64,000 nt of DNA from a virus, in the IMG/VR virus record IMGVR_UViG_3300009034_000001, positions 1-64,000 of that record; one strand, written 5' to 3'. Below are positions 16,934 to 25,382 of this stretch, one piece after another (position 1 is the first letter of the stretch; every line of letters starts with the position of its first letter). The translations under genes and the position numbers were made by a program. The notes beneath the pieces were generated by a model, which worked only from the letters and a program-made list of their open reading frames with translations, searched no databases and was not told where the DNA came from.

Positions 16934-18168
16934 TACCACCTTTCTAATAAGTAAGACTTTTCTTTCTCAAAGATTAAACATTCATCTTCAACAAACTCTT
17001 CCACCTGCTGAACTGACATACGACAAGTAGCATTAACGAAATGTAAGGTTTTTCCTAAGTACAACGGAATGAGCGAATTAGTAATATCTGTACGACTCAT
17101 TAAGTCTTTCTTGTAAGCAATGGCAAAATCAAACAATATTTTTGCCCACAAGGTTGTTGGGAAATTAAAACGCTTAAGAAGCCCCTTTATCTTTAATAAC
17201 TCATTATAATTGTTGGAATCAATCACCGTCGACCAAGTGTTCTCGAAATCGGCAAACCCTTGAACAAACTTCTTGAGTAAAATTTCCTTATCTACCTTCA
17301 CAACAGGGGGCCGTTCAATTTGGCCAAGTCCAAAACCAAAGATGGGCGTTGGCTTACTGGATTTAACCTGTTTCCAAACGTCCTCAAAGTGAGTCATTAA
17401 ATTAAAAAGCGTTCCTACCACCTCTTGGAACATAGCGCCTAAATGCAAGCCTGGATCCTTTGTATTATGAATCTTTGGTCTGCCTAAGAAAGTTTGACAA
17501 ACTTTTGCCCCTTTGTTAATAGCTAATGTGGTCATCCAAATATCAATTCCAAACTTTGAAACTCTTTCATTCCAACATCCCACCGAATGATCATCCAATC
17601 GGCACTCATTTACAAAGGCTTTAACAAGGTTCCCTGAGAAACCGAAGTCGCCAGCAATAGGTTGTCTGACTCTCATTCCATATAACATTCGAGTTAACGG
17701 ATAAGCAAGGTTATTTGTAATTGTGCCATCATACTTATGTCTAACATAAATTGGTATAACATAATCAAAACCGGAAAATAGTGGTCCACCTAAGTATTGT
17801 ATCCACCTGGGCATAATGCTCATTAGATCTGCATCAATCACAATTACAGCCTTAGCCTGTAACATATGTGCTTGAAAAAATAAGTTCTTCAGATTTATTC
17901 CTTTACCTTTAACCCCGGACTTTGTTGATAGATAAATCTTGGGGGTCTTTGTAGCTACTTTCAAGAACACGTCCTTAGTATTATCAAGCGAACAGTTATC
18001 ACAGTTAATAATAACAGCAGATTTGTCACCAAAGAATCTAACTAGGCCATCATCCACTCGTTTGGTTGGAAACCCTATTTTGTCAGCCTCATTAAATGAA
18101 GGTATGCCAACAACCAACTCAGCACATTCAATACCACTTGGATTTTCAATGTAATCCATATCATTCAT
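16933..18168 (-). CDS. Glycosyltransferase, mannosylglycerate-synthase-like (GT2/GT78/GT81 type)
   Basis: 411 residues. N-terminal GT-A fold: VVGIPSFNEADKI, INCDNCSLDNTK, KGKGINLKNLF and the metal-binding VIDADL near residue 112. QPIAGDFGFSG and FGIDIWMTT follow, as in glucosyl- or mannosyl-glycerate synthases. The C-terminal ~150 residues are helical, as in that group. The usual donor is a nucleotide sugar and the product in those relatives is a small glycoside, but the acceptor here is unknown. Downstream neighbour is a coiled-coil protein. Confidence 0.8.
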   Translation of the reverse strand: MNDMDYIENPSGIECAELVVGIPSFNEADKIGFPTKRVDDGLVRFFGDKSAVIINCDNCSLDNTKDVFLKVATKTPKIYLSTKSGVKGKGINLKNLFFQAHMLQAKAVIVIDADLMSIMPRWIQYLGGPLFSGFDYVIPIYVRHKYDGTITNNLAYPLTRMLYGMRVRQPIAGDFGFSGNLVKAFVNECRLDDHSVGCWNERVSKFGIDIWMTTLAINKGAKVCQTFLGRPKIHNTKDPGLHLGAMFQEVVGTLFNLMTHFEDVWKQVKSSKPTPIFGFGLGQIERPPVVKVDKEILLKKFVQGFADFENTWSTVIDSNNYNELLKIKGLLKRFNFPTTLWAKILFDFAIAYKKDLMSRTDITNSLIPLYLGKTLHFVNATCRMSVQQVEEFVEDECLIFEKEKSYLLERW

Positions 18169-18184
18169 GTCAGTTCACCTCAAC

Positions 18185-18337
18185 TTAAAGGAACCATTTA
18201 ATAAATTTAACCGCATAGTAAAAAATACAGCAACAGGTTACAAAAGCGGCAGAAAGAAGACAAACAAACTTAAAGACCAATCGTGGATCCGATTTACATA
18301 ACTCTTTATATCTTCTTTCCTCCTCAGACTTTTTCAC
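18185..18337 (-). CDS. 50-residue single-pass membrane protein
   Basis: Found in the gap. GTG start with AGGA upstream, 3 bases after the preceding stop. Charged N-terminus, then a helix at about 21-43 (VFKFVCLLSAAFVTCCCIFY). Confidence 0.6.
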   Translation of the reverse strand: MKKSEEERRYKELCKSDPRLVFKFVCLLSAAFVTCCCIFYYAVKFIKWFL

Positions 18338-18340
18338 TTC

Positions 18341-18571
18341 CTATGGTACCTTCCAAACGCTTGTGTCAATACAATGTGCACCATACTCAATCAAGTTCAT
18401 TACAAAAATTTGACATAGCCAACTATCGTCACAATGTTTACACTTCTCTAAGCCAATTAAATCTTCCGATTCTATCATATATTTGACGCACTCAGTAAAG
18501 CAATCTTTTTTTTCCAAAAACGACTCCAGGCCTTGCTTCAAACAATATCTTCTAAATTCCTTACCTTCCAT
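18341..18571 (-). CDS. 76-residue hypothetical protein
   Basis: GGGGGTGTGTGACAT-ATG. Contains several Cys (CLK, CFTEC, CKHCDDSWLC) that might bind zinc. Not recognised. Confidence 0.6.
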   Translation of the reverse strand: MEGKEFRRYCLKQGLESFLEKKDCFTECVKYMIESEDLIGLEKCKHCDDSWLCQIFVMNLIEYGAHCIDTSVWKVP

Positions 18572-18606
18572 ATGTCACACACCCCCGTCTGACAAAGTGA
18601 AATGAC

Positions 18607-18852
18607 CTACCAGCCATGAAATTCCTCCAAAGGGTTGTCACGTTTAAACTCTTTCCCTTTGGTATGAGACTTTTTCTTAAGCACTACTAAGATACAATAA
18701 TTGATACTACCACAAGATAACATACATCTGTCGAAACGTAAAGCCACAATATTCCAATCACTTTTTAATTTAGCCAATTCAGACGCTGCAATACCCGGTA
18801 CTGTAGATTCAATTATACGTATATCATCAAAAGCAAAACCGTCACTGGACAT
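18607..18852 (-). CDS. 81-residue hypothetical protein
   Basis: ATG 18852 preferred over a TTG at 18882 because GGGGG lies about 6 bases upstream. Alpha/beta, with basic C-terminus. Not recognised. Confidence 0.6.
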   Translation of the reverse strand: MSSDGFAFDDIRIIESTVPGIAASELAKLKSDWNIVALRFDRCMLSCGSINYCILVVLKKKSHTKGKEFKRDNPLEEFHGW

Positions 18853-18908
18853 AAAGAACCCCCTGATTATACTAATATGCAAATAAAAAAACTTGACTGA
18901 ATAGACAA

Positions 18909-19862
18909 TTAACCTACGGGTTTGAATCGTTGGTGCTCTAATGCTTCCTCTAATTCATTTTGAAACACAACAGACGTCATACCTTTCAATACCGCCAAAC
19001 TACCAGCCACAACTGCAATCTTAGTGGCATCACTTAAACTCTTTCCTGAGCCAATACTCAAAGCTAATGCAGCAACAACAACATCACCTGCGCCACAAAC
19101 GTTTGTAACCTCACTTGTAATAGATGGAAAATGTTTCGGATTGAAATTTGATTTCTCATGTAGATACAAACCATCCGCATTTGCCTTGACAATAACAGCA
19201 TCTAAACCCAACATTTCAATCAGAGCTTTCGGATTTGAAAACCCTTCAGAACAGGCAACAGTCAACTCTTTCCGATTCGGTGTCAACAAGTTAGCATTGG
19301 CATATTTGCTAAACTCAACTTTAGGGTCCACAATTACAAAATTGTTATTTCGTCTTGCACGCGTTGATGTATTAAAGCAGACATCTCTTGTGACTACGCC
19401 TTTGGCATAATCCGACACAACTACAATACCATCATTTATCATGTAATCCTCAACGCGTTGCAACATTTGTTCCTCTTCCGCTTCGGTCAGTACGCCGGGA
19501 CTCTCTTGATCAACACGGAGCAGTTGTTGCTGACGTGCTACAAATCTTAACTTACGGGTGGTCTTTCTGGTTGGACTGATAACACATCGGTCTACAATTT
19601 CACCATCATTTAGTAAACCTTTTAAAAGTTCTCCGTCGTCATCCGGACCCCTTAATCCAATCAGTTCAACTGACTCCGCACCAAGAGATATTAAATTTGC
19701 AGCAACATTTGCAGCTCCACCTAACATATAAAGTTGTGACTTTTCCCGGAAGACGGGCACCGGCGCTTCGGGAGAAATTCGATTCACTAATCCAAACGCC
19801 CAATGATCCAACATACAATCTCCAAGACACAACACTTTAATATTTTTCCTAAACAAACTCAT
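18909..19862 (-). CDS. hldE1/rfaE1: D-glycero-beta-D-manno-heptose-7-phosphate kinase
   Basis: 317 residues, the length of a stand-alone RfaE1. Phosphorylates heptose 7-phosphate at C1, the step before phosphatase and adenylyltransferase. Ribokinase fold: GDCMLDHW at the start, GGAANVAANL at 48-57, VSDYAKG, and GAGD at 257-260 with catalytic Asp260. Its partner is at 10485-10970. Base composition is nearer to the phage average than that of the partner, so the two may have different histories. Follows the RNase HII gene by 14 bases. Confidence 0.93.
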   Translation of the reverse strand: MSLFRKNIKVLCLGDCMLDHWAFGLVNRISPEAPVPVFREKSQLYMLGGAANVAANLISLGAESVELIGLRGPDDDGELLKGLLNDGEIVDRCVISPTRKTTRKLRFVARQQQLLRVDQESPGVLTEAEEEQMLQRVEDYMINDGIVVVSDYAKGVVTRDVCFNTSTRARRNNNFVIVDPKVEFSKYANANLLTPNRKELTVACSEGFSNPKALIEMLGLDAVIVKANADGLYLHEKSNFNPKHFPSITSEVTNVCGAGDVVVAALALSIGSGKSLSDATKIAVVAGSLAVLKGMTSVVFQNELEEALEHQRFKPVG

Positions 19863-19876
19863 AACTTATACCTCCC

Positions 19877-20506
19877 TTATCCTCTATAACCAAGTTTCTT
19901 TAACGTTTTCCAACTCTTACGCACAAAGTAGGGTAAAGGCTTACCCATGTTTATTTGATCCTGTAGCCACGTCCTAGTCAATGGACTGGAAGGATAACCA
20001 GAGCCAAAGTCACCATAACGTTTATGTAGGTTTTCAACAATTGAATCGCGCGTTGTCTTTGCAAGGATAGAAGCGGCAGAAACAACAGGATACGTGTTAT
20101 CAGCGTTACTTTCAGCAACAATTTCCACATCAATATCAGACGGAAATAAAGATTCAAGCACGATCTTAAACCTTTTCGGATTGCCAGGAGCATCGATAAA
20201 GACTTTATCGGGTCTTAAAAAATAAATTATGCTTGACATAATCTGGGCTTCAAGTAAGTCCAACTGATGTTGTCTTACGAAATTATCAATCACAACAGGC
20301 CACACTGGTAGTATAATACTACCATCAGCAATCAATTCAATTTCTCCCCGCAAACTAGTTCTTCGTTTACGTGATAGTCGTTTTGAATCCCGGACGCCAA
20401 GTTTAACTAACTTTGATTCATCTTTAATATTTAAAAATACTCCAGACACGACTAACGGACCCAATACTGGACCACGTCCCGCTTCATCAATACCGCATAT
20501 AATCAT
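19877..20506 (-). CDS. rnhB: Ribonuclease HII
   Basis: 209 residues, full length. Cuts RNA in RNA-DNA hybrids and single ribonucleotides. The DEDD catalytic residues appear as Asp7, Glu8 (GIDEAGRGP), Asp105 (FIDAPG) and Asp136 in the NADNTYPVVSAASILAK segment. ATG overlaps the upstream TGA. A replication gene within a glycan region; probably acts in primer removal. Confidence 0.96.
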   Translation of the reverse strand: MIICGIDEAGRGPVLGPLVVSGVFLNIKDESKLVKLGVRDSKRLSRKRRTSLRGEIELIADGSIILPVWPVVIDNFVRQHQLDLLEAQIMSSIIYFLRPDKVFIDAPGNPKRFKIVLESLFPSDIDVEIVAESNADNTYPVVSAASILAKTTRDSIVENLHKRYGDFGSGYPSSPLTRTWLQDQINMGKPLPYFVRKSWKTLKKLGYRG

Positions 20507-20856
20507 TTTTGGTGTCCTTTCTTGTACCTATCAGGTACTTTTCTTTCAGAAATGCCCCGATTAATTTTTGCACAAAAGTTATTATAAGTATCCTTATAAA
20601 CCCACGCGTCATCAAATCCATACATTTCTAAGAAAGATTTCACCTTATTGTAGTTTGAACACATTACCTTCCAGAAAAATTGAACATGTTTGGGAGGTAC
20701 TTTGTCAAACCAGGCATAAATACTTAAGTTACCTTGTGAAGCAAACCGGACGGAATCTTCAAATTGAGCAAACTTAAAATACTTTACTTTTGCCCATTTA
20801 GAACATTTACTATCTGGTTTAGTTGTAATAATGTTTGAATCTTCTTTATCAGTCAT
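20503..20856 (-). CDS. 117-residue hypothetical protein
   Basis: Aromatic, basic (KYFKFAQFEDSVRFASQ). Coupled to rnhB by an ATGA overlap, hinting at a nucleic-acid role. Not recognised. Confidence 0.65.
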   Translation of the reverse strand: MTDKEDSNIITTKPDSKCSKWAKVKYFKFAQFEDSVRFASQGNLSIYAWFDKVPPKHVQFFWKVMCSNYNKVKSFLEMYGFDDAWVYKDTYNNFCAKINRGISERKVPDRYKKGHQK

Positions 20857-20906
20857 AAAATTAACCTTATAATTTCAGGGACTTCAAACTTGGAAAGTTT
20901 ATACAC

Positions 20907-21134
20907 TTAGCCCCTACCCGTCACTTGCCTATTTGGTAAACCGGGTGACAAGACCGAAATAAGACGTTTCTGGAAGTACAACACTGATAACAACACAGAA
21001 ATTATCATGTCGTCTTTGTCAAAATCCTGCCCACCTGAACAAACATGCTGCATAGCTTCCTCATATTCAGCATTCATTAATCTCCCACATCGCCAGCATC
21101 TAACCTTCTGTGTTGAAAAGCTTTTGGGTGCCAT
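20907..21134 (-). CDS. Zinc-finger protein with hydrophobic helix
   Basis: 75 residues. VRCWRCGR near residue 12 with a later HVC could bind zinc. Residues 44-62 are hydrophobic. AAGGAGG precedes ATG. Confidence 0.65.
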   Translation of the reverse strand: MAPKSFSTQKVRCWRCGRLMNAEYEEAMQHVCSGGQDFDKDDMIISVLLSVLYFQKRLISVLSPGLPNRQVTGRG

Positions 21135-21165
21135 AAACTTATCCTCCTTATGTGCAAACCTTTTT

Positions 21166-23454
21166 CTATGCTTCCATCAGTCTTGACAATTGATCAATCA
21201 ACATTTTAAGTGACGTCCTCAGAGGGTGTCCCTCTGGCAACATGTCAATTGTAACTTCGAAGTATTGTCTACTTAACCTTAAGTAATAAAAGCCCAGCTC
21301 TTTGGCGGGGGCGTAAAATTGAGACTCCAAGCCTAATGCTTTCTTTAATAACTTCTCCGCTTCCGGGTCAAGCGAATTTTGTTCAATTAAATGTACGGCC
21401 ATGGAAAACCAAGGACGTGGATCCTTGGGAGACTTTTCGGCCATTTTCTGATACATGGACCAATAGTGATCAAGTTTCTTCCCAACGTCCACCTTCGGCT
21501 TGAGATATCCAAAATGATCCACCACCGTTCTTGATCGATGCACATCCAAATTCAACTTATGCGCGCAGTAGTCAACTGTTTCATGAACGTGGCCAGTATA
21601 TTCCATCTTTTGTGGATTCCTCATGAGCCTAATTGTTTCCGAAAAGGATGGCTTACTTGCTTGAGGTATCCAATTGTGTACACTGAAACAGAAACAATCT
21701 ACGTGTGGATTATCCAATTGTCGATTCAATATTCTTAAATCGTGTATCCGTTCGTCGATATCAAGATGCTGAAACCATGGAGTTGAAACCTCCTTAAGAA
21801 TTTTATTACGACAAACGTCAAAGCCATCATCAATTGATCCAGTTAAAATCCTTACATTGTATAATTGTGCTAACTCGATGGAGCCATCTGTACTTCCCGT
21901 ATCTAACAGAATAACTTCGTCAAAGAAAGCAGACGCAATTTTTAAATATTCATCAAGGATGCCAACTTCATTTTTCATTACCGATCCAACAGTACATTGA
22001 GCATCTTCCGAGAAGTGTGAAATTTTAACATCTGTATCAATCAAGAACTTGTAATCTTTATCTCCCGCCAACATTGGATCAGGATTTGGATCGAGCTTTG
22101 TATAAAAGTCAAATTTCTTCCTCCTCATTTCCTCGGTCAAGTATCCAAAATGTTTAATTCTAATTGAACTTTGTGCATGATACTCAATAGGATAATAAGG
22201 CACATTTCCTACGTGTATCTTTGTATTCTTGTGACCTCGGTCCTTCCACCAATCAATTTTACATCCTTTATACACTTTACAAATACGAGGCATATCTGCA
22301 AAACCAAAGTGCTTATCGGTTCGATAGTTATTTTCATCATTCCACATTGTATAATACTGTAACCTTAAACAAAGCGTCTCCGGCGAAAGTTTCCTTAACA
22401 TCTGTTCAATATACATTCGGTCAACCTTATCCTCAGGAATTTCATCTGCATCTATCGACCATAACCAATTGCAACTATGCTGAATAGTAGCCAAATCAAC
22501 CAAATCCTGCCGTTGATCAAGTTCATCTTTCCTTTCCTTATCCTTATAGTAGATAATATTATCATATCTCCGGAGGACCAAGGTGATATCTAATGGAGAA
22601 TCATCATCCAAGATAAATATCCAATCTCCAATTTGTGACATCTTTTTAATCGATTTGTCAAACAACTTCAACTCATCTTGGTCTTCAATCCTGACGCGGT
22701 ACATAACACCTAATACTAAAGGTTCTTCTTTAACCTTCTGTCTCCAACGTTTTAAAAACGGAATTCTTGAACTACCACCAATCATATCCCACTGTGGTGG
22801 CAATGCCACACCGCGCCTAAACACATATCCATCGGAACATACGTAGGAATGGAAACCAGCAAGGTATAAACGTAAAATGAAATCCACATCCTCAACACCT
22901 TCATAAAGTTCTTCAACGAAACCGTTAACAGCATCAAAAGCTGACTTCTTAACAAACATACAAAAACTGGTTAAGTAACCCACTTCCCAAAAACGAGGAA
23001 AGCCCTTTGAATGTAGCTTGTCCTGAACCGATTGCACATTATCTGCAGTTGCACCTCTCAAATCAAGTCGTTGCTGACCAGGTACGTTGTTGCACAACGG
23101 TCCTATTGCTCCAACGGGAGCACGTAGCTGCAAACCGACGTCTTCAATAGCCATTTCCAATTGTTCAACAATGCCGCTAGGAAGTACAATATCATCAGCA
23201 AGAAACAAAATGTATTCGCCTTGTGCCTCTTTCGCACCGGCATTACAAGCTCCAGCCCTATTAAGGTTGGTTGCTTTTATAACCTTACCATCCGGAAGTG
23301 TGCTTACAAGTGTTTCAATAACCTTAACATTGTCAGGAGTACAATCAGCACAAACTACAATAACCTCCGCGGATGTAGACTTTAAACTCTCCAAACACTG
23401 AGTTAAGTGTGAAACGTTGTTACATGTTGGAACTACAATCGACGTTTGATTCAT
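21166..23454 (-). CDS. Triple-domain glycosyltransferase with TPR tail
   Basis: 762 residues. Domain 1 (1-230) is a GT2 fold: SIVVPTCNNVSHL, then LADDIVLPSG as the DxD-type site. Domain 2 (about 245-460) is a second GT-A-like unit: WIFILDDDSP and WLWSIDADEIPED. Domain 3 (about 480-640) resembles SunS-like enzymes: VGSVMKNEVGILDEYL, LLDTGSTDGS, DIDERIHDL. The last ~110 residues look like TPR helices (PWFSMAVHLIEQN, EKLLKKALGL). Such fusions can add sugars in sequence or on protein acceptors. Donors and acceptor unknown. GGGGG precedes ATG. Confidence 0.85.
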   Translation of the reverse strand: MNQTSIVVPTCNNVSHLTQCLESLKSTSAEVIVVCADCTPDNVKVIETLVSTLPDGKVIKATNLNRAGACNAGAKEAQGEYILFLADDIVLPSGIVEQLEMAIEDVGLQLRAPVGAIGPLCNNVPGQQRLDLRGATADNVQSVQDKLHSKGFPRFWEVGYLTSFCMFVKKSAFDAVNGFVEELYEGVEDVDFILRLYLAGFHSYVCSDGYVFRRGVALPPQWDMIGGSSRIPFLKRWRQKVKEEPLVLGVMYRVRIEDQDELKLFDKSIKKMSQIGDWIFILDDDSPLDITLVLRRYDNIIYYKDKERKDELDQRQDLVDLATIQHSCNWLWSIDADEIPEDKVDRMYIEQMLRKLSPETLCLRLQYYTMWNDENNYRTDKHFGFADMPRICKVYKGCKIDWWKDRGHKNTKIHVGNVPYYPIEYHAQSSIRIKHFGYLTEEMRRKKFDFYTKLDPNPDPMLAGDKDYKFLIDTDVKISHFSEDAQCTVGSVMKNEVGILDEYLKIASAFFDEVILLDTGSTDGSIELAQLYNVRILTGSIDDGFDVCRNKILKEVSTPWFQHLDIDERIHDLRILNRQLDNPHVDCFCFSVHNWIPQASKPSFSETIRLMRNPQKMEYTGHVHETVDYCAHKLNLDVHRSRTVVDHFGYLKPKVDVGKKLDHYWSMYQKMAEKSPKDPRPWFSMAVHLIEQNSLDPEAEKLLKKALGLESQFYAPAKELGFYYLRLSRQYFEVTIDMLPEGHPLRTSLKMLIDQLSRLMEA

Positions 23455-23466
23455 ATTACATCCCCC

Positions 23467-23709
23467 TTAGTCTTGATAGTCCGTAGGGTGTTCTATAACT
23501 TCCAACACCACACGTTTCTTGAAAATTTTCATGATTTGTTTTTCGGGATTTCTAGCCGCCCAACTGCCAAGAGTACTTAACGAGTCGAATACATAGTAAC
23601 ACTGTTCCGAACCTGAACACTTATAGTATACCAAGTACTCCCATGTACTCAGGGGCCAGAAAACAAACATCCAGCATAGAAGTAAAGAGATTAAAAGGTT
23701 CTTAATCAT
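23467..23709 (-). CDS. Signal-anchored small protein
   Basis: 80 residues. N-terminal helix 4-22 (NLLISLLLCWMFVFWPLS), then a polar domain with two Cys (CSGSEQC). AAGGAGG precedes ATG. Likely inner membrane with the tail outside the cytoplasm. Confidence 0.6.
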   Translation of the reverse strand: MIKNLLISLLLCWMFVFWPLSTWEYLVYYKCSGSEQCYYVFDSLSTLGSWAARNPEKQIMKIFKKRVVLEVIEHPTDYQD

Positions 23710-23723
23710 TTTTTCCTCCTTGT

Positions 23724-23966
23724 CTATAGGTTCTTTGCTTTTTTGATCACTTCGTAAAGTTCTTTTCTTGTGGAAATCATCTGTGGATGTTCTGCCAAGA
23801 CCAATTTAACCATCTTGCCAAACACATCGTAATGTGGAATTCTTTTTGCTTGAAACCACACTCGTTTCAAACCAACACGTTGTGCAAACGCATGTAACTC
23901 GTTTAAACTTTCATCAGATAAAAGGTGGATACCATCAAAATAAATTGACATATATTGTATTGTCAC
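23724..23966 (-). CDS. DUF4031-like protein
   Basis: 80 residues from a GTG. ELHAFAQRVGLKRVWFQ and HYDVFG match the DUF4031 pattern of small bacterial and phage proteins of unknown function. An ATG at 23951 is an alternative start. Neither has a clear ribosome site. It is the first gene after a predicted promoter. Confidence 0.65.
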   Translation of the reverse strand: MTIQYMSIYFDGIHLLSDESLNELHAFAQRVGLKRVWFQAKRIPHYDVFGKMVKLVLAEHPQMISTRKELYEVIKKAKNL

Positions 23967-24023
23967 TAACTTATTAGTAGTTTATACTTGGATTATGTAC
24001 CCTAAATTAGTACTGTAGTGGAA

Positions 24024-24090
24024 TTTAAACTAGTTTTTTTAGTCTACCTTTATGGTAGAGTTAATTTTAACACTCTATAGCTAGTTTAAA
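24024..24090. repeat. 10-bp inverted repeat with nested hairpin in promoter leader
   Basis: Arms TTTAAACTAG (24024-24033) and CTAGTTTAAA (24081-24090) are perfect inverted copies 47 bases apart. Inside lies CTACC-TTTAT-GGTAG (24044-24058). The right arm overlaps the predicted -10 box, so protein binding or RNA folding here could affect the promoter. No U-run follows on the minus strand, so it is not a simple terminator. Confidence 0.5.
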
Positions 24091-24111
24091 CTCTTCTGAT
24101 AAATTTGTCAA
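24083..24111 (-). promoter_or_regulatory. sigma70-like promoter, second glycan unit
   Basis: On the minus strand TTGACA (24111-24106), 17 bases, then TAAACT (24088-24083). The -35 is perfect, the -10 matches 4 of 6. It lies in the one sizeable gap (145 bases) of the glycan island and would drive the DUF4031-like gene onward. Confidence 0.55.
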
Positions 24112-24696
24112 TTACTTTTTACAACATAATTTGGAAAATGCCAATAACTTCCTTTTGTAAACGTAGCGTGTACCTCCATCGTGCCACAGCTGATAGTCTA
24201 ATTTGAAAGTTGGAGAACCAAATACCGAAACTGCGTATGAAAACTCAACATCATTCATATCTACTAAAAGAATTCCATCCATTTCCAAACGTTCTTCGAC
24301 CATCCCTTTCAAGAACGAATCGACAAACAAACCTTTTACCAATCCTAATATTAAGATCACATTGAATGTATAATGTTCAAAATTGCAATCTTCAATTCGG
24401 CCGACATTAATCCTTACTGAACTATCCAAAAGTGCTGAGTAACTACATATAAATTGTTTTGCCGCGGTTTTTGATACATCGTTGTACATATAAAGTTTGA
24501 CGTCAGATTTAATAAGTGGAAGTATTGCCCCGGTACCTCCGGCAACATCCAAAACACGTAAAGGCTTTTTACAAACCCTGTTAATGAAAAAGTGGCACAA
24601 GTTAAACTTAATAGTAACAAAATCTGTTTTCAAATAGTCATATGCACCTCCAGACCACATCCTCTCCTGTGCCTTTACGTCACGCCACATTTTCAT
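24112..24696 (-). CDS. Class I SAM-dependent methyltransferase
   Basis: 194 residues. Motif I LDVAGGTGAI near 51-60, then acidic YNDVS and a hydrophobic strand VILILG. Probably methylates a sugar or small molecule, judged only from its place between glycosyltransferases. ATG overlaps the stop of the upstream methyltransferase. Last gene before a promoter-bearing gap. Confidence 0.8.
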   Translation of the reverse strand: MKMWRDVKAQERMWSGGAYDYLKTDFVTIKFNLCHFFINRVCKKPLRVLDVAGGTGAILPLIKSDVKLYMYNDVSKTAAKQFICSYSALLDSSVRINVGRIEDCNFEHYTFNVILILGLVKGLFVDSFLKGMVEERLEMDGILLVDMNDVEFSYAVSVFGSPTFKLDYQLWHDGGTRYVYKRKLLAFSKLCCKK

Positions 24697-25367
24697 TTTA
24701 ATTTCCTTATAAGTGAGAAACCTGCTTTCCCCGGAAAACGTATTATATCATAACAATTTAAAGCCTTACGTAGTTGATGTACCAACCGCGGTTCGTGATA
24801 CTGATCATCTTGAGCTGTATCATGAACCAAGATGAAACCACCTGGTTTTACAAACTTACCAATTTTTTTAAAATCAAACTCCACATCATCTTTTTTATCA
24901 GAACCATCAATAAAAAGTAAATCAATTTCTGGCGGAGCTTTACACAGTTCACTTTTTTTAAAGAACTCCCGGTTTGTAAGTTTGTAATGTGTAATCCAAT
25001 TTGTATTTAAGCCAACAGACTCAAACCGCTCCTTAACCTTGTGAGGATCAGACCAACAATCACTGCGGTGATAAGATGGATCAACGAAGTGGACACGGCC
25101 AACGTTGTTGTCTCTTGCAGCTAAAGCTAAGCACATTGGAACAAATCCAAAGCCACTACCAATACAAACAATCACTCGTGGTTTGTAAATTCGTACGATT
25201 CCGTAATAAAAATAGCCGTATCCCAAATTGTCAGTGTCACATTCATAACCCGGCTTCTCCGTTTCGGTTAATTGATTATATCTATATTTAGGTACACCCG
25301 TCTGATGGCAAAACGGACCACCAATATCCAAAAGTTTTAAACACGCCTCTTTGTCAAACAATTTCAT
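24693..25367 (-). CDS. Class I methyltransferase (Methyltransf_24 type), copy A
   Basis: 224 residues from ATG 25367 (AGGTGAT upstream; a GTG at 25376 is the longer choice). VIVCIGSGFGFVP is motif I, VHFVDPSY the acidic loop, DLLFIDGS and GGFILVHDT complete the fold. Relatives O-methylate sugars in O-antigen or glycan synthesis. Ends AGFSLIRK, matching CGLSLIRK of the gene at 29998-30513, its paralogue. Follows a GT7C-type gene as that copy does. Confidence 0.85.
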   Translation of the reverse strand: MKLFDKEACLKLLDIGGPFCHQTGVPKYRYNQLTETEKPGYECDTDNLGYGYFYYGIVRIYKPRVIVCIGSGFGFVPMCLALAARDNNVGRVHFVDPSYHRSDCWSDPHKVKERFESVGLNTNWITHYKLTNREFFKKSELCKAPPEIDLLFIDGSDKKDDVEFDFKKIGKFVKPGGFILVHDTAQDDQYHEPRLVHQLRKALNCYDIIRFPGKAGFSLIRKLK

Positions 25368-25382
25368 ATTTATCACCTTGAC

